A stretch of DNA of 64,000 nt, from contig NZ_JAMKMR010000002.1 of assembly GCF_023634645.1 (NCBI RefSeq), positions 124,001 to 188,000 of the forward strand, read 5' to 3'. Each line of letters opens with the position of its first letter. The stretch's first letter is position 1. The DNA is from Vibrio sinus. Its GTDB lineage: Bacteria > Pseudomonadota > Gammaproteobacteria > Enterobacterales > Vibrionaceae. The translations under genes and the position numbers were made by a program. The notes beneath the pieces were generated by a model. That model did not search any database. It was not told the origin of the DNA and saw nothing but the letters and a program-made list of their open reading frames with translations. Positions 46,255 to 54,867 of the stretch are shown piece by piece.

Positions 46255-47274
46255 ATGCTGGTTGTTCGACCTATTACTATGGCCGATTACGATGCACTGC
46301 ATACCTGTGCGGTAGAGTCGGGCCACGGATTCACATCTTTGCCTGTAAATGAAGAGCTACTGACCAACCGAATCAAGCATTCAGAATACAGTTTTACCAA
46401 GCCAGATGTCTCAGAGCCAGGAGATGAAGGCTACCTGATGGTTGGCTTTGATAGCGAAACAGGTGAAATTGCCGGGACCACCGGGATAGAAGCTTCCATT
46501 GGATGGGATGTCCCTTTTTATTCGTACCACATCAGTAAAGTGGTGCACTCATCACCCAAATTGGGTGTCAATAATGTGGTTAAATTGCTTACATTTGGCA
46601 ATAACTACACTGGGTGCAGTGAGATATGCACCTTATTTTTACGCCCAGATTTTCGTCAAGGGCTTAATGGCCGCTTGATGTCAAAGTGCCGCTTCTTGAT
46701 GATGGCAGAGCACCCTGAGCGTTTTTCAGACACCATCTTCGCTGAAATGCGTGGTGTCTCAGATGACGAAGGCAACTCTCCGTTTTGGCAATGGCTGCAA
46801 GAACATTTCTTTTCTATAGATTTTACTCTAGCGGACTACTTAACCGGAATAGGGAAGAAAGGTTTTATCGCAGACTTGATGCCGAAATTGCCGATATACA
46901 TCAACCTGTTGAGCAAAGAAGCCCAAGCGGTGATCGGTCAAGTTCACGACAACACTAAACCTGCATTAAAGCTTCTTGAAAGAGAAGGTTTTACTTGTCG
47001 TAACTATGTCGACATTTTTGACGGTGGCCCGACAGTAGAGTGTGACCGAAGAAATATTGAATCTGTCAGACATTCGTTTAGAGCGTCAGTACAGATCTCA
47101 GAACATTCCAGCTCGCAAGATTATCTGATCTGTAATAGCTCGTTTGAAAATTTCCGAGCCACTACGGCGAAAGCTGCCTATGACCAAGAGTCAGAAAGTG
47201 TTTTACTTTCAGAAGAAGTGGCAAAAGCGCTACAGGTCGAGGAAGGCAGCAAAGTAAGAATGTTACCACTGTAA
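46255..47274 (+). CDS. astA: Arginine N-succinyltransferase AstA
   Basis: The 339-residue enzyme transfers succinyl from succinyl-CoA to arginine, the first step of the arginine succinyltransferase pathway. The N-terminal VRPITMADYDAL and the SSPKLGVNNVVKLLTFGNNYTGCSE region are characteristic, and the GNAT-like fold and length agree. AGGAGGAAG upstream is a strong ribosome site. It lies 22 bases before astD. The later pathway genes astB and astE are not in this cluster. Confidence 0.97.
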   Translation: MLVVRPITMADYDALHTCAVESGHGFTSLPVNEELLTNRIKHSEYSFTKPDVSEPGDEGYLMVGFDSETGEIAGTTGIEASIGWDVPFYSYHISKVVHSSPKLGVNNVVKLLTFGNNYTGCSEICTLFLRPDFRQGLNGRLMSKCRFLMMAEHPERFSDTIFAEMRGVSDDEGNSPFWQWLQEHFFSIDFTLADYLTGIGKKGFIADLMPKLPIYINLLSKEAQAVIGQVHDNTKPALKLLEREGFTCRNYVDIFDGGPTVECDRRNIESVRHSFRASVQISEHSSSQDYLICNSSFENFRATTAKAAYDQESESVLLSEEVAKALQVEEGSKVRMLPL

Positions 47275-47296
47275 TTATCAGTAGAGGTAGAGAACG

Positions 47297-48754
47297 ATGA
47301 CTCAATGGATTGCTGGTGAATGGCAACAAGGTGAGGGTGAATTGATCAGTTCAATCAGCCCTTACGACAATCAAGAAATTTGGCAAGGTAAAAGCGCAAC
47401 TGAGCAGCAAGTATTAGACGCGGTGGCCGCAGCACGCCGCGCCTTTCTCTCTTGGAAGCACACCGATTTTGCTGAGCGTGAACGCATCGTGCTAGCGTTT
47501 GCAGAAAAAGTGAAAGAAAACAAAGAAGAAATTGCGAAAATTATCGCCAAAGAAACGGGTAAGCCTATTTGGGAAACGCGTACTGAAGCGGCGGCAATGG
47601 CAGGAAAAATTGCGATTTCTATTCGTGCTTACCATGACCGTACAGGCGAAGCAACGCGCGAAGCGGCGGGTAACCAAATCGTTCTGCGTCATCGACCATT
47701 AGGTGTGATGGCGGTGTTTGGGCCGTATAACTTCCCAGGCCACTTACCAAACGGACACATTGTTCCTGCTCTTCTTGCGGGTAACACTGTGGTGTTTAAA
47801 CCGTCTGAGTTAACGCCGTGGATTGGTGAGTACGCTATGAAGCTGTGGCAAGAAGTTGGTTTGCCTGTAGGCGTGATCAACCTTGTTCAAGGTGCCAAAG
47901 AGACCGGTATTGCTTTAGCGGATGCAAAGGGCATCGATGGTGTGCTGTTTACTGGCAGCGCCAACACCGGACACATCCTTCACCGTCAATTTGCCGGACA
48001 ACCAGGCAAAATGCTCGCGCTCGAAATGGGCGGCAACAACCCTATGGTGATTTCAGAGCAATTTGGTGAGCTAGATGCAACGGTTTACACCATTATTCAG
48101 TCTGCTTTCATTAGTGCTGGCCAGCGCTGTACCTGTGCAAGACGCCTCTATGTGCCAAAAGGGCAAAAAGGTGATCAGTTGCTTGAGCGACTGGTTGAGG
48201 CAACGGGCAATATTCGTGTGGATGAACCTTTTGCAGAGCCTGCACCTTTCATGGGGCCACAAATCTCCACTCAAGCGGCTCAGTTTATTCTTGATGCACA
48301 GAGTAAACTCCAGTCCTTAGGTGGTGAGAGCTTGTTAAAAGCAACACAAGGGGAAGCGGCCTTTGTTACTCCTGGTATTATCGATGTGACGGAAATTAAG
48401 CAATTGCCAGATGAAGAATACTTCGGTCCATTGCTGCAAGTTGTGCGTTACGACAGCTTAGAGCAAGCGGTCGAGCTGGCCAATGACACACGTTATGGTC
48501 TGTCCGCTGGTCTTGTCTCTACCGATGATAAGGAATGGGATTACTTTGTCGATCATATTCGTGCCGGTATTGTGAATCGCAATCGTCAGTTAACTGGAGC
48601 GAGCGGTGACGCACCATTTGGTGGTCCAGGGGCATCAGGTAACCTTCGTCCTAGTGCTTACTATGCGGCTGATTATTGTGCTTATCCTATGGCTTCAATG
48701 GAAGGGCAAGAAACCATATTGCCTGATGCTTTGAGCCCTGGATTAAAACTTTAA
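47297..48754 (+). CDS. astD: Succinylglutamate-semialdehyde dehydrogenase AstD
   Basis: The 485-residue aldehyde dehydrogenase oxidises N-succinylglutamate semialdehyde with [24 protein letters not shown] (catalytic-base Glu), and GQRCTCARR with the nucleophilic Cys, plus the [12 protein letters not shown] segment, are specific to AstD. Length matches. Ribosome site AGAGGTAGAG. It is third in argD-astA-astD and 9 bases before a DUF1338 gene in the same operon. Confidence 0.97.
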   Translation: MTQWIAGEWQQGEGELISSISPYDNQEIWQGKSATEQQVLDAVAAARRAFLSWKHTDFAERERIVLAFAEKVKENKEEIAKIIAKETGKPIWETRTEAAAMAGKIAISIRAYHDRTGEATREAAGNQIVLRHRPLGVMAVFGPYNFPGHLPNGHIVPALLAGNTVVFKPSELTPWIGEYAMKLWQEVGLPVGVINLVQGAKETGIALADAKGIDGVLFTGSANTGHILHRQFAGQPGKMLALEMGGNNPMVISEQFGELDATVYTIIQSAFISAGQRCTCARRLYVPKGQKGDQLLERLVEATGNIRVDEPFAEPAPFMGPQISTQAAQFILDAQSKLQSLGGESLLKATQGEAAFVTPGIIDVTEIKQLPDEEYFGPLLQVVRYDSLEQAVELANDTRYGLSAGLVSTDDKEWDYFVDHIRAGIVNRNRQLTGASGDAPFGGPGASGNLRPSAYYAADYCAYPMASMEGQETILPDALSPGLKL

Positions 48755-48763
48755 GGAGACACC

Positions 48764-49555
48764 ATGACGCCTTCACTATTTTTTCAATCGATATGGAACG
48801 ATTATATCGCGAGACTTTGTCCTTCTGCTCACCAAGTGCATGAGCTATTGCAAGAGGACACCGCGTTAATTAACGATCATATTGCGCTAAGAACTTTTAA
48901 TCTTGATCCGATAGGTCTAGACGCCCTTGCACAGCCTTTTATTGATTTGGGCTACAAAGCGTGTGGCGATTATGTGTTTGAAAATAAAAACTTAATAGCA
49001 AAACATTACGAACACTCGGATCCGACTCAACCAAAAGTCTTTATTAGTGAACTTGAAGTGCAGAAATGCTCTGCTCAGTTACAAGCGATTGTCACAGGCC
49101 TTGTTAATCAAGTAAATGAAGAAATAGTGCAGGCGGGTGATTTCATCTATTCTGGCCGCCCTTGGCAGATCAGCTATCAAGATTACTTAACGCTGGCGAA
49201 AGAAAGTGAGTATGCGTCATGGCTTGCAGCGCACGGTTATGGGGCGAATCACTTCACTGTCAGTGTTAACCAGTTAAACCGATTTGCCGAAGTGCAAGAG
49301 GTGAATGATTATCTCAGTGAGTCAGGGTTTGTGATTAACCAATCTGGCGGAGAAGTAAAAGGCTCACCAGAAGTGTTGCTGGAACAATCTTCCACCATGG
49401 CGGATAAGGTTTCAGTCAGCTTTTCGGATGGCACGCATCAGATACCAGGTGGTTTTTATGAGTTTGCTAAGCGCTATCCAATGGACAATGGTGAACTATA
49501 CCCTGGGTTTGTCGCAGCTTCAGCTGATAAGATCTTTGAAAGTACTAATATGTAG
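48764..49555 (+). CDS. DUF1338 protein, HglS-like 2-oxoacid dioxygenase family
   Basis: The 263-residue protein belongs to DUF1338, a vicinal-oxygen-chelate-like family whose Pseudomonas member HglS is a Fe(II) 2-oxoadipate dioxygenase/decarboxylase. The family's metal and substrate residues are visible: H39 and R43 in HIALR, H163 in GANHFTVSVN and E233 in GGFYEFAKRY. It lies 9 bases after astD with its own AAGGAG site, so it is co-transcribed with arginine-degradation genes. A 2-oxoacid related to arginine or ornithine breakdown would be a sensible substrate, but this is inferred. It is shorter than HglS (about 460 residues). Confidence 0.85.
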   Translation: MTPSLFFQSIWNDYIARLCPSAHQVHELLQEDTALINDHIALRTFNLDPIGLDALAQPFIDLGYKACGDYVFENKNLIAKHYEHSDPTQPKVFISELEVQKCSAQLQAIVTGLVNQVNEEIVQAGDFIYSGRPWQISYQDYLTLAKESEYASWLAAHGYGANHFTVSVNQLNRFAEVQEVNDYLSESGFVINQSGGEVKGSPEVLLEQSSTMADKVSVSFSDGTHQIPGGFYEFAKRYPMDNGELYPGFVAASADKIFESTNM

Positions 49556-49588
49556 TCAGCACTGTCTGGCTACTCATAAATAAAACTA

Positions 49589-49610
49589 AGGCCACCTAAC
49601 AAGGTGGCCT
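49589..49610. terminator. Terminator between ast operon and crp
   Basis: AGGCCACC (49589-49596), loop TAACAA and GGTGGCCT (49603-49610) form a perfect 8-bp GC-rich stem between convergent transcription units. T tracts are weak on both sides. Confidence 0.7.
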
Positions 49611-49642
49611 ATTCGATTCTATCAAGTAATGTTGGCAACGAG

Positions 49643-50275
49643 TTAACGTGTGCCATACACCACGATAGTTTTGCCGTGAGCAGAAATAAGATTTTGCTCT
49701 TCCAGCATTTTCAGAATTCGACCTACGGTTTCGCGAGAACAACCCACGATTTGACCGATTTCCTGACGAGTGATCTTGATTTGCATACCGTCTGGGTGGG
49801 TCATTGCGTCTGGCTGTTTTGCAAGGTTAAGCAGGGTTTGTGCGATACGACCAGTTACGTCGAGGAAAGCTAAGTCACCAACTTTTTGGCTCGTTACTTT
49901 CAAACGACTCGCGATTTGAGAAGATAATCTCATTAAGATGTCTGGGTTGACTTGAATCAGCTGGCGGAACTTCTTAAACGAAATCTCGGCCACTTCACAA
50001 GGAGATTTAGCTCTTACCCATGCTGTGCGCTCTTGGTCCTCTTCAAATAGACCAAGTTCTCCAATGAAATCACCTTGATTCAGGTAAGACAGGATCATCT
50101 CCTTACCTTCTTCGTCTTTGATTAGTACTGCTACCGAACCTTTCACGATGTAATACAATGTCTCGGCCTTCTCGCCCGCATGAATGAGCGTGCTTTTTGA
50201 AGGGTACTTATGAATATGACAATGTGAAAGAAACCATTCTAACGTTGGATCAGTTTGGGGTTTGCCTAGAACCAT
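49643..50275 (-). CDS. crp: cAMP receptor protein CRP
   Basis: The 210-residue global regulator has an N-terminal cyclic-nucleotide domain (cAMP contacts in [18 protein letters not shown], about 72-89), the long dimer helix and a winged helix-turn-helix ([20 protein letters not shown], about 169-188) almost identical to E. coli CRP. In vibrios it controls catabolism, competence, quorum sensing and aphA. Its length and the neighbourhood (prkB, yheU, yheS, kefGB) match the enteric region. A candidate CRP site lies 192 bases upstream. Confidence 0.98.
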   Translation of the reverse strand: MVLGKPQTDPTLEWFLSHCHIHKYPSKSTLIHAGEKAETLYYIVKGSVAVLIKDEEGKEMILSYLNQGDFIGELGLFEEDQERTAWVRAKSPCEVAEISFKKFRQLIQVNPDILMRLSSQIASRLKVTSQKVGDLAFLDVTGRIAQTLLNLAKQPDAMTHPDGMQIKITRQEIGQIVGCSRETVGRILKMLEEQNLISAHGKTIVVYGTR

Positions 50276-50466
50276 AATATTTCACTTCCTCTGCAGGGGA
50301 CGCTTGCTGCTTTCCATATTTTAGCTAAGTCCAAATGGGCCTATTAGGATAAGAACTCTTTCCTTATGCTACAAGCTATCTTGTGTTTCGCCTTCAAATA
50401 GTATCCTTTTTTGAGCTGGATTTCTTGACTTTAATTCGGTAGAGCGGCCCATTTTGGCGATAAAAG

Positions 50467-50482
50467 TGTGCAAAGGATCACG
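50467..50482. promoter_or_regulatory. Candidate CRP site upstream of crp
   Basis: TGTGC, a 6-base spacer and TCACG match the TGTGA-N6-TCACA consensus at 8 of 10 positions, in the 240-base gap between prkB and crp. CRP autoregulates its own gene in E. coli, so the position is reasonable. Confidence 0.42.
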
Positions 50483-50515
50483 GTATGAAAACTAAACATG
50501 ATCTGCGTTTAATTT

Positions 50516-51385
50516 TTAACCAATTTTACCCGTCTCTATGAGTTGCTGCAGTATCGGTCTGACAATTAACTCCATAGCGAAACTCATCTTGCCACCAGGC
50601 ACGACAAGGGTATTGTGACGAGACATGAAAGAGCCATCAATCATAGCGAGCAAGTATGGAAAGTCGACATTCTTAATGCCACGTAAACGAATGACGACAA
50701 AACTTTCGTCCAGACTCGGAATGCCTTTGGCATTGAGTGGATTAGACGTATCGACAGTCGGTACGCGTTGGAAATTGATATGCGTGCGTGAAAACTGTGG
50801 GGTAATAAAGTTAAGGTAGTCATCCATGGAGCGCACAATCGAATCCATGACGGCCTCTCTTGAGTGTCCTCTATCACGTGTGTCACGGACAAACTTTTGT
50901 ATCCACTCGAGGTTAACGATAGGCACCATGCCGATGAGAAGGTCAACATGCTGGGCGACGTTCACATCACCATCGACCACCCCACCATGCAGCCCTTCGT
51001 AAAAGAGTACATCACAATTTTCGGGTAACTCCTGCCACGGAGTAAAAGTACCAGGCATCTGGTTATATGGTACCGCTTCGTCAAAGGTATGTAGATAACG
51101 GCGAACTTTTCCTATGCCTTCATTGCCAAACTTCTTAAAAAACTCTTCCAACCCGGGAAAATCATTCGCTTGAGGACCGAAATAGCTGACATGGCGGCCC
51201 TGTTCTCGGGCTTTTCTTATTTCCACATCCATTTCTGGACGGGTAAATTTATGAAAGCTGTCTCCTTCAACCCAAGCTGGTTTCACTTTCATCATATTAA
51301 ACATTTTTCTGAATGCTTCAGAGGTGGTGGTAGTACCTGCCCCAGAAGAACCAGTAACGGCAATGATCGGATGTTTTGCTGACAT
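50516..51385 (-). CDS. prkB: Phosphoribulokinase-like protein PrkB
   Basis: The 289-residue kinase has P-loop GSSGAGTTTT (12-21), the EGDSFHKFTR segment and the LFYEGLHGG Walker B-like strand of class I phosphoribulokinases. The gene is common next to crp in gammaproteobacteria that lack RuBisCO, so it does not indicate carbon fixation. Its physiological substrate in these bacteria is uncertain. It is transcribed toward crp with a 240-base gap, probably a separate unit. Confidence 0.93.
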   Translation of the reverse strand: MSAKHPIIAVTGSSGAGTTTTSEAFRKMFNMMKVKPAWVEGDSFHKFTRPEMDVEIRKAREQGRHVSYFGPQANDFPGLEEFFKKFGNEGIGKVRRYLHTFDEAVPYNQMPGTFTPWQELPENCDVLFYEGLHGGVVDGDVNVAQHVDLLIGMVPIVNLEWIQKFVRDTRDRGHSREAVMDSIVRSMDDYLNFITPQFSRTHINFQRVPTVDTSNPLNAKGIPSLDESFVVIRLRGIKNVDFPYLLAMIDGSFMSRHNTLVVPGGKMSFAMELIVRPILQQLIETGKIG

Positions 51386-51488
51386 GACGGACCTTGTCTA
51401 GTATCGAACGAACCTGTATAGCCATTGACTATAGCAGGAAGTGGATAATCGGTGAAACTTCACGTTGGTTTGTATGAATCCCAATAGC

Positions 51489-51698
51489 TCAAGATGTTCT
51501 AGGCTGAATATCTACGGTTTCGTGTAATTCAGAATAGACGATAACGGCTTGATTTAACTTTAATTGTAACTTCACTTGGTCAACTTTATCGGCGAGCGCA
51601 ATTTCTTGTTCACCATAATCCGTGCCCTCACGTAATACAAATTCGGTAATTAAATTGGTGAGTGTTTCAGGATCAATATCTTGCCAGGGTATAATCAC
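51489..51698 (-). CDS. yheU: YheU family protein (UPF0270)
   Basis: The 69-residue protein closely follows E. coli Yhe[23 protein letters not shown] and [13 protein letters not shown] are all conserved. Function is unknown. The start is GTG at 51698, with AGAGGA about 6 bases upstream on the minus strand. It usually follows yheT, a predicted hydrolase; here no yheT is present between it and the upstream gene. Confidence 0.92.
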   Translation of the reverse strand: MIIPWQDIDPETLTNLITEFVLREGTDYGEQEIALADKVDQVKLQLKLNQAVIVYSELHETVDIQPRTS

Positions 51699-51766
51699 GT
51701 AATCCTCTTTTCGTTGTAGATAAAGTTTACTAAAAATGGCGCTTTCAGGCAGGTGTGGTTTAATGC

Positions 51767-52246
51767 TTAAGATGCGGTATAAGCGGAAGCTGAGTCTGAG
51801 AAAGCGATATATAGCCGCTCTCCCCCTAGTTGACGACAGTATCTTAACGTGAGTGGCTCCCCCGAATTGGATTGCAGGGGAAGGTCGTTAATGCATTCGA
51901 CCAGATCAGATTGCTGTTGTTTTTCAAGCTGAAGTTCAAACTGCAAGGATTCTCTGTACAGCGTGTCTGGTACATGTTGTTTGTACTTCCGGCGTAGATC
52001 GCGAAAGCTATGAAGTAATGATTCTGAACGGCCCAAGCATTCTTCGACCTTGTGCCAATCTTGTTCTTGAAAAGTCACCTGTTGTTCATCAAGCCATTTT
52101 AGTAGCAGTAACAAGTTAACATTGCCTCGAAATTGATTTTGCAACTCAAGGCAAGCTTCTTTTACTTTCCGCACACCGTAGTAGCGTAAGCTAAATTGCC
52201 ATAACCGCTCTAGCGTCAAAGAGATGTGTGCTGGTGTTTGACTCAT
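51767..52246 (-). CDS. TIGR02444-like hypothetical protein
   Basis: The 159-residue protein is predicted soluble and mainly helical. The N-terminal [25 protein letters not shown] and the WLDEQ segment fit my memory of the TIGR02444 family, found next to the ABC-F gene in vibrios and pseudomonads. Its function is unknown. The ATG at 52246 overlaps the yheS TGA as ATGA, so translation is coupled. A longer in-frame start at 52300 would lie deep inside yheS and is not used. Confidence 0.75.
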   Translation of the reverse strand: MSQTPAHISLTLERLWQFSLRYYGVRKVKEACLELQNQFRGNVNLLLLLKWLDEQQVTFQEQDWHKVEECLGRSESLLHSFRDLRRKYKQHVPDTLYRESLQFELQLEKQQQSDLVECINDLPLQSNSGEPLTLRYCRQLGGERLYIAFSDSASAYTAS

Positions 52247-54165
52247 TCTTGATTGAATTCCTGTTCCATTTTCTCGAGGCTTTCTTGTTGCGACATCCAT
52301 TCTAGTTCAACATCTTCTAACTGAGATTTACAGTTCGCCTGAAGCTCAAGTACTTGGGTAAGTTTAGCTTTATTTTCCGCTTCATACAGGGAAGTGTCCG
52401 ATAATTGTTGTTCAGCATCGTTTAGTGCATCGTTCAATCTATCTATTTCACTTTCTAGTTTTGTCAGCGTTTTGCGAATAGGCGCGGTCTGTTTGCGGAA
52501 TTCAGCCTCTTTACGTTTTTGCTCTTTTCTAGAAGCGGCACTGTTGGCTGTTTGCTTGTCATTCGCTTCTGAACGGCTGTCTTTCTTAATTTGTTTCTGC
52601 TGTTCCGTCAACCACTTGTAGTACCCCGCTAAATCTTCATTGAATGGCATAACTTGCTGGTCGTGAACCAGATAAAGGTCGTCAGTGGTCGCACGAAGTA
52701 GAAAGCGATCGTGGCTGACTATCACCATGGCACCTTCGAACGTTTGTAAAGCCATGGTTAGGGCTTGGCGCATGTCGAGGTCTAAATGGTTGGTCGGCTC
52801 ATCGAGAAGCAGTAAGTTGGGCTTTTGCCACACAATCAGAGCCAGTACCAAACGTGCCTTCTCTCCTCCTGAAAACGGCGCAACTTTTTCTAGCGCTTTA
52901 TCACCAACAAAGCCAAAGCTGCCTAGGTAGTCTCGAAGCTGTTGTTCAGTATGGTTTGGCGCAATCTGCATCATATGTTGCAGTGGCGATTCTTCTGGGT
53001 GAAGCGTTTCCAACTGATGCTGAGCAAAGTAACCAATTTTAACCCCTTGAGAGTAGTGAAATTCACCGCCTTGAGCTTGAAGTTCTCCAGAAAGCAATTT
53101 GATTAAGGTTGATTTACCCGCGCCGTTTCGGCCGAGTAAACCAATACGACTGCCCGGAACCAAATTTAACTGGATTTTGTTTAGGATAAGCTTATCACCG
53201 TAACCCGCCGATACCTCTTCCATACGAAGAATTGGATTTGGCAGCGCAGAAGGTTCTCTGAAGTTAAAGCTAAATGGGTTGTCATATTGCGCAGGCAAGA
53301 CTTTTTCCATTTTTTCTAGCGCCTTGATTCGACTTTGTGCTTGGCGCGCTTTGGAGGCTTTGTAGCGGAAGCGATCGATATAGCTTTGCATGTGCGCCAT
53401 TTGTTTTTGCTGCTTTTGGTACATGGCTTGCTGAAGCACTAATTTTTGCGCTCTTTGATCTTCAAAAGAAGAATAGTTGCCGGTGTATTCGTTCAGTTGC
53501 TGGTTTTCGATATGAATAATTCTATTCACAATCGGGTCAAGAAAGTCCCTGTCGTGGGAAATAAGGACCAACGTGCCTGGGTAGTTTTGTAGCCATTTTT
53601 CAAGCCACATTACTGCATCCAAGTCTAAGTGGTTGGTGGGTTCGTCAAGTAGTAACAAGTCTGAACGGCAAAGTAGAGCTTGAGCAAGGTTGAGTCTCAT
53701 TCGCCAACCACCCGAGAAGTCAGTCAGGTTCCAACTCATTTGCTCTTGGCTAAATCCGAGGCCGTTTAATAGCTCTGATGCTCGTGCATTGATTGTGTAA
53801 CCACCAATGGTTTCAATCTTGCCATGCAGTTCAGCGGCTAAGGTGCCGTTATTTGCATGCTCTGCTTGCGCCAATTCATTTTCTAGGTTGCGATATTCTC
53901 GATCACCGTCGATGACGTATTCAATAGCACTGCGCTCTAGAGCAGGTGTCTCCTGAGCTACCCAAGCAAGCTCCCAATGGGTAGGCTGGCTAAACGAACC
54001 TGCATCAATGGTGAGTTCGTCTTTTAGTAGAGCAAATAATGTGGATTTACCACAGCCATTTTTTCCTACTAGCCCTACTTTGTTGCCAGGTTGAATAGTG
54101 GCTGAAGCATTATCGAGTAAAGCCTTTCCACCGCGCAGAAGTTGAATATCAGAAAAGGTAATCAT
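52243..54165 (-). CDS. yheS: ABC-F family ATPase YheS
   Basis: The 640-residue protein has two ABC ATPase domains without membrane spans. Walker A motifs are GKNGCGKST and GRNGAGKST; the signatures FSGGWRMRLNLAQAL and FSGGEKARLVLAL, and LLLDEPTNHLDLD twice, are clear. The interdomain P-site tRNA-interaction motif region lies at about 240-310, and a charged coiled-coil arm fills about 535-635. ABC-F proteins act on stalled ribosomes; YheS eases specific stalls in E. coli. The ATG at 54165 gives the family N-terminus and E. coli-like length. Confidence 0.96.
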   Translation of the reverse strand: MITFSDIQLLRGGKALLDNASATIQPGNKVGLVGKNGCGKSTLFALLKDELTIDAGSFSQPTHWELAWVAQETPALERSAIEYVIDGDREYRNLENELAQAEHANNGTLAAELHGKIETIGGYTINARASELLNGLGFSQEQMSWNLTDFSGGWRMRLNLAQALLCRSDLLLLDEPTNHLDLDAVMWLEKWLQNYPGTLVLISHDRDFLDPIVNRIIHIENQQLNEYTGNYSSFEDQRAQKLVLQQAMYQKQQKQMAHMQSYIDRFRYKASKARQAQSRIKALEKMEKVLPAQYDNPFSFNFREPSALPNPILRMEEVSAGYGDKLILNKIQLNLVPGSRIGLLGRNGAGKSTLIKLLSGELQAQGGEFHYSQGVKIGYFAQHQLETLHPEESPLQHMMQIAPNHTEQQLRDYLGSFGFVGDKALEKVAPFSGGEKARLVLALIVWQKPNLLLLDEPTNHLDLDMRQALTMALQTFEGAMVIVSHDRFLLRATTDDLYLVHDQQVMPFNEDLAGYYKWLTEQQKQIKKDSRSEANDKQTANSAASRKEQKRKEAEFRKQTAPIRKTLTKLESEIDRLNDALNDAEQQLSDTSLYEAENKAKLTQVLELQANCKSQLEDVELEWMSQQESLEKMEQEFNQE

Positions 54166-54296
54166 AAGAGTAAATGGGATCTTGTTACTGTTGTCTCGGG
54201 GGAATAGTAGGTGGATTGATGATAAATGTCGATCATTATGCAATTTGAGGTATGATTCTCATAGTCACTGAATAAATAAGGAAAGCGAAGCGGCGA

Positions 54297-54866
54297 ATGG
54301 CGAACTCCACGATAAAGACTTCATCCTCTCCACGAGTATTGGTGATTTACGCTCACCCTGAACCCAAGAATTCTATCGCCAACCAAACTATGATTAAGGG
54401 AATACAAGGGCTAGAACATGTGACCATTCATGATCTTTATGCACGGTATCCTGACTTTTTTATAGATGTGAACGCTGAACACCAGCGGTTGCTTGAGCAT
54501 GACGTGATTGTATTCCAGCATCCACTCTATATGTACTCTTGCCCAGCCTTGCTAAAAGAATGGTTTGATCGAGTATTAAACAAAGGTTTTGCTTTTGGCG
54601 AGCGCAGTGCGCTAGAAGGTAAAGTGTGGCGAAGTATTATCACCACCGGCGGTAATCAAGATGCCTTCGGCTCAAAAGGGTATAACCGCTATCCGTTAGA
54701 AGAAATTTTGCAACCTTTCGAGCTGATGGCAGCATTATGCAAAATGGAGTGGCTAGAGCCGTTAGTGTTGTATTGGTCTCGTAATGTCAGTGACACAGAA
54801 AGATCTCGCCATGCCGAAGATTATCGCGCTTGGCTCGTTAACTTAAAATTGCCGCAAGGAGGCTGA
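54297..54866 (+). CDS. kefG: KefG, ancillary quinone-reductase-like subunit of KefB
   Basis: The 189-residue flavodoxin-fold NAD(P)H oxidoreductase-like protein binds KefB and is needed for its full activity. YAHPEPKNSIANQ, FQHPLYMYSCPALLKEWFDRV and TTGGNQDAFG are NQO/KefF-KefG hallmarks. It ends one base before kefB, so translation is coupled. The divergent gene is yheS, as in E. coli. Confidence 0.95.
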   Translation: MANSTIKTSSSPRVLVIYAHPEPKNSIANQTMIKGIQGLEHVTIHDLYARYPDFFIDVNAEHQRLLEHDVIVFQHPLYMYSCPALLKEWFDRVLNKGFAFGERSALEGKVWRSIITTGGNQDAFGSKGYNRYPLEEILQPFELMAALCKMEWLEPLVLYWSRNVSDTERSRHAEDYRAWLVNLKLPQGG

Positions 54867-54867
54867 C

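Noticed and set aside
50516..51385. PrkB as evidence of a Calvin cycle
   Set aside because: prkB next to crp is common in gammaproteobacteria without RuBisCO, and no other Calvin-specific gene is present.
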